Part shown: positions 21,016 through 29,196 of the stretch, in pieces
Layout: each line of letters begins with the position of its first letter
How positions within the stretch are numbered: the stretch's first letter is position 1
Source of the DNA: Pelomonas baiyunensis
Lineage (GTDB): Bacteria > Pseudomonadota > Gammaproteobacteria > Burkholderiales > Burkholderiaceae_C
DNA: 64,000 nucleotides
Direction of reading: 5' to 3'
NCBI RefSeq assembly: GCF_043555935.1
Contig: NZ_JBIGIB010000002.1
Coordinates: 1-64,000, forward strand
Notes under the pieces: generated by a model
What the model was told of the DNA's origin: nothing
The model's input: the letters and a program-made list of their open reading frames with translations, nothing else
Databases searched by the model: none
Program-made: the position numbers and the translations under genes

Positions 21016-21089
21016 GTCGGGTTGAGCCTGAGGCCCCAACGTTTGACCATCGCCGCTTGTTGGGGTTCACTCCGTTCACCCCAACCTAC
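21016..21089. repeat. Second REPIN, upstream of the RAYT pseudogene
   Basis: A degenerate direct REP half (about 21016-21041, ending CCCCAACG) is followed by an inverse 32-base REP at 21058-21089. The inverse of the latter matches the 20287 unit at 26 of 32 positions. It lies 10 bases upstream of the RAYT start codon, the usual position of a RAYT's own REP. Confidence 0.75.
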
Positions 21090-21098
21090 GCAGGCACC

Positions 21099-21624
21099 AT
21101 GCGTTACCGCCGCGCCAACACGCCGGGCGCCACCTACTTCTTCACGCTGAATGCGGCGGACCGCAGCGGTCGTGTGCTGACCGATCACATTGATGCCTTG
21201 CGTGACAGTTTTCGTGCTGTTCGCGGGGCACACTCGTTTGTGGTGGACGCGATCTGCGTGCTGCCTGCCCCCCCTGCATCTGCTGATGACGCTGCCGCAT
21301 GACGACGCGGACTTCGCCACGCGCATCATGCGCATCAAGCAAGCCTTCTCGAGGCGCATACCGGCAGGCGAGCGGATCAGCGCAAGCCGAGCGTCCAAGG
21401 GGGAGCGTGGGATCTGGCAGCGGCGTTACTGGGAACACCTCATCCGCGACGATGCCGATTTCGAGCGGCATGTGGCGTACATCCTTTTCAACCCCGTCAA
21501 GCACGGCTGGGTGCAGCGGGCGGCGGACTGGCCGCACTCCAGCATTCACCGCTTCATTCGTGACGGGGTCATCGATGCGTCGTGGGCGAGCGTGGGGGAT
21601 GGGGCGCTGGCTGCGGGGGAGTGA
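21099..21624 (+). pseudogene. REP-associated tyrosine transposase (RAYT), frameshifted
   Basis: The N-terminal part from ATG 21099 (MRYRRANTPGATYFFTLN) and the C-terminal part in another frame (GERGIWQRRYWEHLIRDD, HVAYILFNPVKHG, DWPHSSIHR) together give a full Y1/HUH transposase of the RAYT family. They are split at a run of seven C residues (21268-21274); removing one C rejoins them. The repaired reading is VLPAPLHLL, where RAYTs have VLPDHLHLL, so the first His of the HUH motif is also gone. The tyrosine of the HVAYILFNPVKHG motif remains. This is a decayed transposase rather than a simple base-call error. Confidence 0.85.
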
Positions 21625-21626
21625 GG

Positions 21627-21658
21627 CGTTGGGGTTCGCGGTGCTCACCCCAACCTAC
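21627..21658 (-). repeat. REP element, downstream of the RAYT pseudogene
   Basis: A 32-base unit whose inverse differs from the REP at 20287-20318 at one position only. It starts 3 bases after the RAYT stop. With 20287 it brackets a 1.37-kb interval holding the AT-rich orphan gene and the RAYT remnant in opposite orientation. Confidence 0.85.
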
Positions 21659-21694
21659 AGGGTCAGGGTCAATCCACGGCCCCACCCCACCCAA

Positions 21695-21721
21695 CAAAAA
21701 AGGGCCTGCATCGCAGGCCCT
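21695..21721 (-). terminator. Rho-independent terminator of the M13 peptidase gene
   Basis: The stem AGGGCCTGC (21701-21709) pairs with GCAGGCCCT (21713-21721) around a 3-base loop. On the minus strand it is followed by a run of T (A-run 21695-21701 on the plus strand). It begins 34 bases beyond the stop codon of the minus-strand M13 gene. Confidence 0.88.
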
Positions 21722-21754
21722 TCGTCATTCAACCGCCGCGCACGGCGGTGTGCG

Positions 21755-23791
21755 TCACCAGATGACGACGCGCTTGTCGTCCGGGCGCACCATCGCGTCG
21801 CCCGCCTTGCAGCCGTAGGCCTTGGCAAAGGCGGGCATGTTGGACGGGGCGGCGTTGGTGCGGAAGCCGGCCGGGGCGTGGGGGTCGGTGTTCAGGCGCA
21901 CCAGTTGGTTCTCCGGGCGAATGCTGCCGGCCCAGACCTTGGCCCAGTTCATGAAGAAGCGCTGGTCGCGGCTCATGCCGTCGAGCATGGGGTCGGGCTG
22001 GCCGACGGTGGCTTTCACCATCGCGTCGTAGGCCATGTTCAGGCCGCCCAGGTCGCCAATGTTTTCGCCCAGGGTCAGGCGGCCGTTGGCGCGCTTGTCG
22101 GGGTGCTGGGGCAGGGGGGCGTACTCGTCGGCCTGCGCGACGAGTTTGTTGGCGCGTTCCTCAAACCGCTGGCGGTCTTCGGCCGTCCACCAGTTGGCGT
22201 TGTTGCCTTCGCCGTCGAACTGGCTGCCTTGGTCGTCAAAGCCGTGGCCGGCTTCGTGGCCGATGACAGCGCCGATGCCGCCGTAGTTGATGGCGTCGTC
22301 GCCCTTGGCGTAGAAGAACGGCGGCTGCAGGATGGCCGCGGGGAAGTTGATGGTGTTGGTGGAGGGGCTGTAGTAGGCGTTGACGGTTTGCGGCGTCATG
22401 CTCCACTCGTAGCGGTCGGTGGCCTTGCCGATCTTGGCGAGGTTGAAGCGCTGGTTGAACGCGCGGGCCGCACGCAGGTTGGCGTAGTGGCTGTCGGCCG
22501 TCACGGTCAGGCCGGTCCAGTCGCGCCAGGTGTCGGGGTAGCCGATCTTGGGCAGGAAGGTTTGCCACTTGGCAATGGCCTTGGCCTTGGTTTCGGGCGT
22601 CATCCAGTCGAGGTTGTCGATGCGCGCCTTCAGGGCGTTGCGCACGTTGTCCACCAGTTGCTGCGCGCGCACCTTGGCTTCCGGCGTGAAGTACTGCTTC
22701 ACGTACAGCTGGCCCAGGGCCTGGCCCATGCTGCCGTTGACGGCGCCCAGCGCGCGCTTCCAACGCACTTCCTGCTCGGGCGTGCCGTTCAGCGTCTTGC
22801 CGTAGAAGGCGAAGTTTTCGTCCTGGAAGGCCTTGGCCAGCGAGGGCGAGGCACCGTCGATGGCGTGGAAGCTGAAGTAGGCCTGCCACTGCGCCACTGG
22901 GGCTTCGGCGAGCAGGGTGTCCAGCGCAGCGAAGAACTTGGGCTGCGACAGCGAGAAGCCGCCGGTGGCGGTGACGCCGGCGTCGACCTGCATGGTCTTG
23001 AAGTACTGCGCCCAGTCCCAGTGCGGGGTGACCTTGTTGGCCTGCTCCACTGTCACGAAGTTGTACTGGTTCTCGGGCTTGCGCAGCTCCACGCGCAGGA
23101 AGGACGCGGCGGCGAGTTGCGTCTCCAGCGCCATCACCTGCGCGGCACGGGCCTGGGCTTCGTCAGCGGCGGTGCCGGTCAGCTCGAACAGCTTGGCAAT
23201 GTGCGCCACGTAGGCGGTGCGCAGCTTGGCGTGCTCGGCCTTGCTGTAGTACTCGGGGCCGGGCAGGCCCAGGCCGCCCTGGCCGGCGAAGGCGATCTGG
23301 CGCTTGGCGTTCTTGTAGTCGGCGCTCACGCCGAAGCCAAAGGTGCGGCCTTCGCCACGGGCGTGCGCTTGCTGCAGCCAGGTGATGACGTCGGCGTTGG
23401 TCTTCAGCGCGGCAATGGCGGCCAGGTCTTTCTTGATGGGGTCAAAGCTGGCGCGCTCGATGGCGGCTTCGTCCATGGCGGCGCGGTAGATCCAGCCGAT
23501 CTTTTGCTCGATGGAGCCGGGCTTGGCGCTGTCGGCGTTCTTGGCGGCGGCTTCCACGATGCCGCGCTGCGCGTTCTGGCTCTTCTCGGCCAGCGCGTCA
23601 AAGCCGCCCCAGCGGCTCTTGTCCGCCGGAATCGGGTTGGCCTTGACCCAGTTGTTGTTGGCCCAGGCATTGAAGTCGGTGCAGGCGGACTGGGTGGGGT
23701 CCACATCGGGCACGAATTCGGGAATGGCGGCGGCGTGGGCCACGCCGGCGCAGCACAGCGCGGCAGCCAGGGTGATGGCGCGAGGGGTCAC
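21755..23791 (-). CDS. pepO: M13 family zinc metallopeptidase (neprilysin/PepO type)
   Basis: A 678-residue exported endopeptidase acting on short peptides. It has a signal peptide (about 1-21, ALCCAGVAHAA) and the N-terminal M13 domain (FVPDVDPTQSACTDFNAWAN, NNNWVKANPIPADKS). The catalytic domain shows NAYYSPSTN, VIGHEAGHGFDDQG (HExxH at 512-516) and ENIGDLGG supplying the third ligand. The family C-terminus carries CKAGDAM and VVIW. The start is GTG 23791 because GGAG lies 6 bases upstream and a signal peptide follows at once. The frame is open for 2 kb further upstream only by chance. Divergent from the M3 gene. Confidence 0.94.
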   Translation of the reverse strand: MTPRAITLAAALCCAGVAHAAAIPEFVPDVDPTQSACTDFNAWANNNWVKANPIPADKSRWGGFDALAEKSQNAQRGIVEAAAKNADSAKPGSIEQKIGWIYRAAMDEAAIERASFDPIKKDLAAIAALKTNADVITWLQQAHARGEGRTFGFGVSADYKNAKRQIAFAGQGGLGLPGPEYYSKAEHAKLRTAYVAHIAKLFELTGTAADEAQARAAQVMALETQLAAASFLRVELRKPENQYNFVTVEQANKVTPHWDWAQYFKTMQVDAGVTATGGFSLSQPKFFAALDTLLAEAPVAQWQAYFSFHAIDGASPSLAKAFQDENFAFYGKTLNGTPEQEVRWKRALGAVNGSMGQALGQLYVKQYFTPEAKVRAQQLVDNVRNALKARIDNLDWMTPETKAKAIAKWQTFLPKIGYPDTWRDWTGLTVTADSHYANLRAARAFNQRFNLAKIGKATDRYEWSMTPQTVNAYYSPSTNTINFPAAILQPPFFYAKGDDAINYGGIGAVIGHEAGHGFDDQGSQFDGEGNNANWWTAEDRQRFEERANKLVAQADEYAPLPQHPDKRANGRLTLGENIGDLGGLNMAYDAMVKATVGQPDPMLDGMSRDQRFFMNWAKVWAGSIRPENQLVRLNTDPHAPAGFRTNAAPSNMPAFAKAYGCKAGDAMVRPDDKRVVIW

Positions 23792-23995
23792 GTGGGTCTC
23801 CGTGAGGGGGCAAAAAATGCGAAGCGCGCACCATAGCGGCGGGGGCGGGTCGGCTGAACTGCTGAAAGTCACCAGCCGGGTAAATCGGCGGTAAACCCCA
23901 GCAGCAGCCCTCAGGGTTTGCCCGGCCGTCACTTCGGTCAGATGCGCCGGCGGGCCGCGAAACTCGCCGCCTTCACATCCGTTCCGGTTTGACCC

Positions 23996-25864
23996 ATGAA
24001 GCATCTGCCCTTGGCCCGTACGCTGGCCATGCCCCTCGCACTCAGCCTGGCCCTGGCCTTCAGCAGCCCCGTGGCTGTGCAGGCCGAGCCCTTGTCCACC
24101 ACCTGGAACCTGAGCCCGCTGTACGCGTCGGCCGCCGATTGGGAGGCCGCCCGCAAGGCCTTGCTGGCCGACTTGCCCAAGCTCGCCGCACTGAAGGGCA
24201 CGCTGGGCAAGAGCGCCAAGAGCCTGCGCTCGGGGCTGGACACGCTGAGCGCCGCCAACCTGCGGTTCGACCGCCTGCGCGTGTACGCCAGCATGGTGCA
24301 AAGCACCGACAACCGCGACGCCGCCAACCAGGAGCGCAGCAACCTGGCCGGCCAACTGGACGGTGAGTTCCACAGCGCGCTGGCGTGGGTGGAGCCCGAG
24401 ATCCAGTCGCTGGGTGCGGCCAAGGTGGCGGCCTTCATCAAGGCCGAGCCGGGCCTGAAAAAGCATGCCGAGCACCTGCGCAACAGCCTGCGCCAGGCCC
24501 AGCACACGTTGAGTGCTGAAACGGAAGCCGTCATCGCCGCCTTGGGCCCGGTGCGCAGCGCCACGGGCGACGTGCGCACGCTGCTGTTCAATGCCGACAC
24601 GAAGTGGCCCGAGATCACCGTGGCCGGCAAGCCCGAGCGCGTGGACGACACCCGCTACGGCCTGCTGCGCCAGAACCCCGACCGCGCGGTGCGCAAGCAG
24701 GTGTTTGACGCCTTCTTCGGGGCCATCGGCCAGTACGAAAACACCTACGGCGTGACGCTGGGCAACGTGGTGCAGGACGACACCACCCTGGCCAAGCTGC
24801 GCCGCTACCCCAGCGCCGTGGCCATGAGCCTGGGCGCCGAGGAAATTCCGGAAGCCGTGTACCGCACGCTGGTGGCCGAGGTGCGCCAGGGCCTGCCCAC
24901 GCTGCACCGCTATTTCAAGCTGCGCCAGAAGATGCTGGGCCTGCCGGACCTGCACTACTACGACATCTACCCCGCGCTCGTCACGCAAACCAAGACCTAC
25001 AGCCTGGACGACGCCGCCGCGCTGACCCTGGCCGCCACCCGCCCGCTGGGCGACGACTACCAAGCCCTGCTGCAAACCACGCTCAAGGCCAACACCATGC
25101 ACGCGCTGCCCGCACCGGGCAAAAGCGGTGGGGCCTACCAAGACGGCGTGTACGGCGCGCCGCCCTTTGTGTTCCTGAACCACCAGGGCGAGTTCGATTC
25201 CGTCAGCACTTTCGCCCACGAGTGGGGCCATGCCATGCACACGGCCCTCGCCAACCGCGCGCAGCCGTACGAAACCGCCGGCTACTCGCTCTTCGTGGCC
25301 GAGATCGCCTCCACCGCCAACGAGGTGCTGCTCAGCCAGTACATCCAGGGCCAGGCGCAAACCAAGGCCGACAAGCTCTTCCAGCTGGGTTACGCGCTGG
25401 AGCGCCTGCGCGGCACCTTCTTCCGCCAGGCCATGTTCGGTGAGTTCGAGCTGAACACGCACGACGCCGCGGCCAAGGGCGAAGCGCTGAACGGCAAGCG
25501 CATGACCGAGATCTACTGCAAGCTGCTGAAGGACTACCACGGCGACGCCGCCGGGGTGATGAAGATCGACCCGCTGTACTGCCAGGAGTGGGCCTTCATT
25601 CCGCACTTCTACCGGCCGTTCTACGTGTACCAGTACGCCACCTCCATCACCGCTGCGCTGCACTTCGCGGAGGAGATTGCGGCCGGCAAGCCGGGTGCGC
25701 GTGAGAACTACCTGAAGCTGCTGGCCAGCGGCGGCTCGGTGGCGCCGTACCAGGCCTTGAAGAACGCCGGCCTGGACATGGCCAGCCCCGCGCCCTACCG
25801 CGCGCTGGTGCAGCGCATGGATCGAATCATGGATGAGATGGAGGCGCTGCTGGCGGCGAAGTGA
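23996..25864 (+). CDS. M3 family oligoendopeptidase F-like metallopeptidase
   Basis: A 622-residue zinc oligopeptidase. A signal peptide (1-30, ending AVQAEP) predicts export, unlike cytosolic PepF. The helical N-terminal part runs to about 200; the catalytic motif FAHEWGHAMH places HExxH at 408-412, and YSLFVAEIASTANEVLL gives the third ligand Glu. Late family motifs are EWAFIPHFYRPFYVYQYATS. Length is typical of PepF. It diverges from the M13 gene across a 204-bp spacer, so two exported oligopeptidases may share a control region. Confidence 0.92.
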   Translation: MKHLPLARTLAMPLALSLALAFSSPVAVQAEPLSTTWNLSPLYASAADWEAARKALLADLPKLAALKGTLGKSAKSLRSGLDTLSAANLRFDRLRVYASMVQSTDNRDAANQERSNLAGQLDGEFHSALAWVEPEIQSLGAAKVAAFIKAEPGLKKHAEHLRNSLRQAQHTLSAETEAVIAALGPVRSATGDVRTLLFNADTKWPEITVAGKPERVDDTRYGLLRQNPDRAVRKQVFDAFFGAIGQYENTYGVTLGNVVQDDTTLAKLRRYPSAVAMSLGAEEIPEAVYRTLVAEVRQGLPTLHRYFKLRQKMLGLPDLHYYDIYPALVTQTKTYSLDDAAALTLAATRPLGDDYQALLQTTLKANTMHALPAPGKSGGAYQDGVYGAPPFVFLNHQGEFDSVSTFAHEWGHAMHTALANRAQPYETAGYSLFVAEIASTANEVLLSQYIQGQAQTKADKLFQLGYALERLRGTFFRQAMFGEFELNTHDAAAKGEALNGKRMTEIYCKLLKDYHGDAAGVMKIDPLYCQEWAFIPHFYRPFYVYQYATSITAALHFAEEIAAGKPGARENYLKLLASGGSVAPYQALKNAGLDMASPAPYRALVQRMDRIMDEMEALLAAK

Positions 25865-25871
25865 GGCTTGA

Positions 25872-25905
25872 CGGCCCGAGGCCACCGGAGCGTGGCTGTG
25901 GGCCG
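25872..25905. terminator. Strong hairpin between convergent genes
   Basis: CGGCCC (25872-25877) pairs with GGGCCG (25900-25905), and inside it GGCCAC with GTGGCT, around a 6-base loop. It lies 8 bases after the M3 stop and 31 bases before the convergent SGNH gene ends. No T-run follows on either strand, so intrinsic termination is uncertain. Confidence 0.4.
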
Positions 25906-25936
25906 AGTCATCGGCCGAATCTTCGACGCCAGCAGG

Positions 25937-26719
25937 TCAGATCAGGCCAGCGGCTTTGAGCTCAGGCTTCCAGCGATTGGCCAATCGCCGAAACCCGGCG
26001 GGCGTGGGGTGAAGCTCGTTTGCCCAGTCTTCCGGCTTCAGGGTGCCGCGCTGGTCGACCAGGCGAACCACGCCCGGGAAGCTTTTCTGCAGCTCTTCCA
26101 GCTGAGTCCAGTACGTGTTGATGCAGTGGTTGACCACCTCTTGCTGCAAGGCGCGTGGCACCTTGCACATGTCCATGGGAACCTGCAGCCATTGGCCGAA
26201 ACCGAGGAAGCCCAGCCCGTTCGGATTGGCGTAGTCGTATCCGTGCAAGAACACGGGCGTGCCGGGGATGAGCGATTGCACCAAGCTCACGGTGCTGGTG
26301 TGCGCGTTGATCACTTCTTTGAACAGGTCGCCTGGCTGATTGGTCTTGAAGCAATCGGTGGCTGATGTGGCGGCCGAGCAGTCTGGCCGCAGCAGGGGCA
26401 CGAAGTCTTTCGGGCCGGCCAGGTCATTGCCACCGCCAGACACAAAGACCGCCTTGAGCGCTTTGCCGTAGCCGGTGACCGGGTTCAAGTCGCGCTCGAG
26501 CTGGGCGCGAATCAAGCCCGTGACGTACTCCCGCGCTTCAGCGCCGTTCGCGCCGCGCACCAGGATGATGTGCTCCCGCCCCTCGTTCAGGATCTTGTGC
26601 AGGCCGTTCAGCAGGTTGCTCTTCAGGTACCAGAACCAGGAGTCGCCCACCGCCAACACGGTGGGGAAGACGCCTTCGGCGCTGAGTTCCTGTTCGTTCC
26701 AAACGGGGCCGGTGATCAT
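25937..26719 (-). CDS. SGNH/GDSL-like hydrolase
   Basis: A 260-residue protein from ATG 26719, preceded on its strand by AGGAG 7 bases away. SGNH signatures are in order: AVGDSWFW (block I, nucleophile Ser), FVSGGGNDL (block III, GxND) and ELHPTPAGFRRLA (block V, catalytic His). No signal peptide is visible. Such enzymes are esterases, lipases or carbohydrate deacetylases; the substrate cannot be told. Convergent with the M3 gene. Confidence 0.8.
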   Translation of the reverse strand: MITGPVWNEQELSAEGVFPTVLAVGDSWFWYLKSNLLNGLHKILNEGREHIILVRGANGAEAREYVTGLIRAQLERDLNPVTGYGKALKAVFVSGGGNDLAGPKDFVPLLRPDCSAATSATDCFKTNQPGDLFKEVINAHTSTVSLVQSLIPGTPVFLHGYDYANPNGLGFLGFGQWLQVPMDMCKVPRALQQEVVNHCINTYWTQLEELQKSFPGVVRLVDQRGTLKPEDWANELHPTPAGFRRLANRWKPELKAAGLI

Positions 26720-26867
26720 GGGCAAGCTCCTGTGACGCGAGGTGCGCGCATTCTGAGATCCGGCGCGGCGCGCGGCCTCCTCAAGCTTGTGGGCTTCGCG
26801 CGCAGCCAAGGCAGCCGGCGCCACATCCGCAGGGCGGTGCGGCCGGGCGCGTCGCACACTGCCGGGC

Positions 26868-28076
26868 ATGAATGCGTCGTTTTCCACCCCTGCCGCGCTC
26901 GCCGGCCTCAAGGTCATTGAGCTGGGCCAGCTGATTGCCGGGCCGTTTGCGGCCAAGACGCTGGCGGACTTTGGCGCCGAGGTCATCAAGATCGAGCCGC
27001 CCGGCAGCGGCGACCCGCTGCGTCAGTGGCGGCTGATGCTGGACGGCACGTCGGTGTGGTGGCAGGTCAGCTCGCGCAACAAGCGCTCGCTCGCGCTGGA
27101 CCTGCGCACCCCCGAAGGGCAAGACGTGGTGCGGCGCCTGGCGGCTGAAGCTGACGTGTTGATCGAGAACTTCCGCCCTGGCGCGATGGAAGCCTGGGGC
27201 CTGGACCCGGAGGCGCTGCGCGCCGCCAACCCGCGGCTCATCGTGCTGCGCGTGAGCGGCTACGGCCAGTCGGGCCCCTACCGCGACCGCCCCGGCTTTG
27301 GCGTGGTGGCCGAGGCCATGGGCGGCATGCGTCACCTCACCGCCGAACCCGGCCGCGTACCGGTGCGCGTGGGCGTGAGCATTGGCGACACGCTGGCCGC
27401 GCTGCACGGCGTGATCGGCATCCTGCTGGCGCTGCAGCACCGGCACGCCACGGGGCAGGGCCAGGTGATCGACGTGGCGCTGTACGAGGCTGTTTTCAAC
27501 TGCATGGAAAGCCTGTTGCCCGAGTACAGCGCCTTTGGCGTGGTGCGTGAGCCGGCGGGCAGCGCCATGCCGGGCATCGCGCCCACGAATGCCTACCGCT
27601 GTGCGGACGGCGGCTATGCGCTGATTGCAGGCAATGGCGACAGCATCTTCCGCCGCCTGATGACGCTCATTGAGCGCGACGACCTGGGCACCGACCCCGC
27701 CCTGGCGAACAACGCCGGCCGTGTGGCCCGCGTGGGCGAGATCGACGCCGCCATTGGCGCCTGGGCCGCACAGCGCCCGGTGGCCGAGGTGCTTCACGCG
27801 CTGGACGGTGCCGCCGTGCCGGCCGGACGCATCTACACCGTGGCCGACATCGCGGCCGACCCGCACTACCAGGCCCGCGGCATGTTGCAGCAGGTGCAAC
27901 TGGAGGGTGGCCGCACGCTGGCGGTGCCAGGCATCTGCCCCAAGCTCTCGGCCACGCCGGGCGGCCAGCACCGCAACGCGCCCACGCTCGGGCAAGACAC
28001 CGACGCCGTGCTGGCGGAGTTGGGACTCACGTCGGAGCAGGTGGCGCAGCTGCGGGCGCGGGGCATCGTGAGCTGA
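26868..28076 (+). CDS. CaiB/BaiF family (class III) CoA transferase
   Basis: A 402-residue transferase that moves CoA between carboxylic acids. Start ATG 26868. Family motifs are LKVIELGQLIAGPFA, LADFGAEVIKIEPP, NKRSLALDL, ADVLIENFRPG, VSGYGQSGPY, RPGFGVVAEAMGGM and VGVSIGDTLA, then the C-terminal GAAVPAGRIYTVADI. No partner enzyme such as a dehydrogenase or hydratase is next to it, so the acyl substrate is unknown. Confidence 0.9.
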   Translation: MNASFSTPAALAGLKVIELGQLIAGPFAAKTLADFGAEVIKIEPPGSGDPLRQWRLMLDGTSVWWQVSSRNKRSLALDLRTPEGQDVVRRLAAEADVLIENFRPGAMEAWGLDPEALRAANPRLIVLRVSGYGQSGPYRDRPGFGVVAEAMGGMRHLTAEPGRVPVRVGVSIGDTLAALHGVIGILLALQHRHATGQGQVIDVALYEAVFNCMESLLPEYSAFGVVREPAGSAMPGIAPTNAYRCADGGYALIAGNGDSIFRRLMTLIERDDLGTDPALANNAGRVARVGEIDAAIGAWAAQRPVAEVLHALDGAAVPAGRIYTVADIAADPHYQARGMLQQVQLEGGRTLAVPGICPKLSATPGGQHRNAPTLGQDTDAVLAELGLTSEQVAQLRARGIVS

Positions 28077-28160
28077 CTGCATTCGCGTGGCCCCCGCCGA
28101 GCCGGACGCGATCCCTCAGCGGCGCGGCGGGCGCTGGCGGTCAAACGCCCGCGGTGGCCC

Positions 28161-29030
28161 TCAACCAGCCGTGCGACGGCGCCACTGCAGCGCCAACACG
28201 CCCAGTGCCATCAGCGCCCAGGTGGCGGGTTCTGGCACCGGCTGCGGCAACACCACGGCGAGGTTGAGGTCGGGCGCCGATGTGCGAATCGACCAGCCCG
28301 CAGCGGTCATCGCATTCCAGTCGTTCGCGTCGAAGAACTTGCGCTGCACCGGGCCGATGCTGGGGTACATCGCGTCGGGCAGGTTGCTGGAGTGCGACAG
28401 GCCGAACGCATGACCCATTTCATGCATGACGACGCTGGCGAAGTCCACCGGCGGGGCCACATCCACCCAGCGTGCGCCGTTGGGCTGGTTCGGGTTTACC
28501 GGCAGGGATTCAGGTGCCGGGCGCTCGAAGTTGCGGATGTCCTGGTCGTACGAGAACAGCGCGCGAGTCTGGTTGGCGTAGGGGTTGGTGGTCACCCCCA
28601 AGGCCGGGTACGGCAGCGACGACAGGCTTTGCGGCTGCGTCTGAAAAATCATGTCGGCATAGCCGGAACGGGCGGTGCCCACGTAGGCGACCCCCAAGGT
28701 CGACCCGGTGAAGGCACCCGCCTGCATGAAGAAGACGATGGTGTCGGCCGCCACCTGGTAATTCGACAGGGTCAGGGCGCTGCCCACTGCCGCGCCGTTG
28801 CTGTCCATGAACGCGCCCAGCGTGGTGTTCACCGTGCGTGCTTGCAGCGTGTTGGTCAGGTTGTATTCAAAGATGGACGCCACCTGCTCCAGCACATTGC
28901 GTTTGTCCTGGGTGAAGAAGTTGGACTTGTCCAGCGTGTAGTCAAACACGATGTTCAGCGCGCTGGCGGGCGTGGCGGCCAGCGCGGCGGCCAGGCCCAG
29001 GGTGGACAGGGCGAATCGAACGGGGTTCAT
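28161..29030 (-). CDS. Matrixin-like metalloprotease with PEP-CTERM anchor
   Basis: A 289-residue exported protein. Signal peptide 1-24 (AATPASA), then a domain containing the metzincin motif HEMGHAFGLSH (His at 203, 207 and 213). The tail is a PEP-CTERM sorting signal, PVPEPATWALMALGVLALQW followed by an Arg cluster. An exosortase would remove the tail and send the protein to the envelope or matrix. The zinc motif makes a protease likely. It is isolated between the CoA transferase (convergent) and ohyA. Confidence 0.88.
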   Translation of the reverse strand: MNPVRFALSTLGLAAALAATPASALNIVFDYTLDKSNFFTQDKRNVLEQVASIFEYNLTNTLQARTVNTTLGAFMDSNGAAVGSALTLSNYQVAADTIVFFMQAGAFTGSTLGVAYVGTARSGYADMIFQTQPQSLSSLPYPALGVTTNPYANQTRALFSYDQDIRNFERPAPESLPVNPNQPNGARWVDVAPPVDFASVVMHEMGHAFGLSHSSNLPDAMYPSIGPVQRKFFDANDWNAMTAAGWSIRTSAPDLNLAVVLPQPVPEPATWALMALGVLALQWRRRTAG

Positions 29031-29196
29031 GGGCGGTCAGTCGTTGGGCGAGGGTGGAACATGCCGCTCGACGGCGGTGTCAGCGCGTCATTGTCTGCAG
29101 CTGGCCCCCCCAGCCTCCCCCCGGAACGTGGCTGCCGTTGTCCTCAGCATTGGCGATGGACGGCAGCGTCGATCGCCAGTACCGCAGCGCTGCCGG

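Noticed and set aside
21755..25885. 1376-codon minus-strand frame suggesting a fusion upstream of the M13 peptidase
   Set aside because: The extra part is antisense to the M3 gene. The M13 protein begins at GTG 23791 with an SD and a signal peptide.
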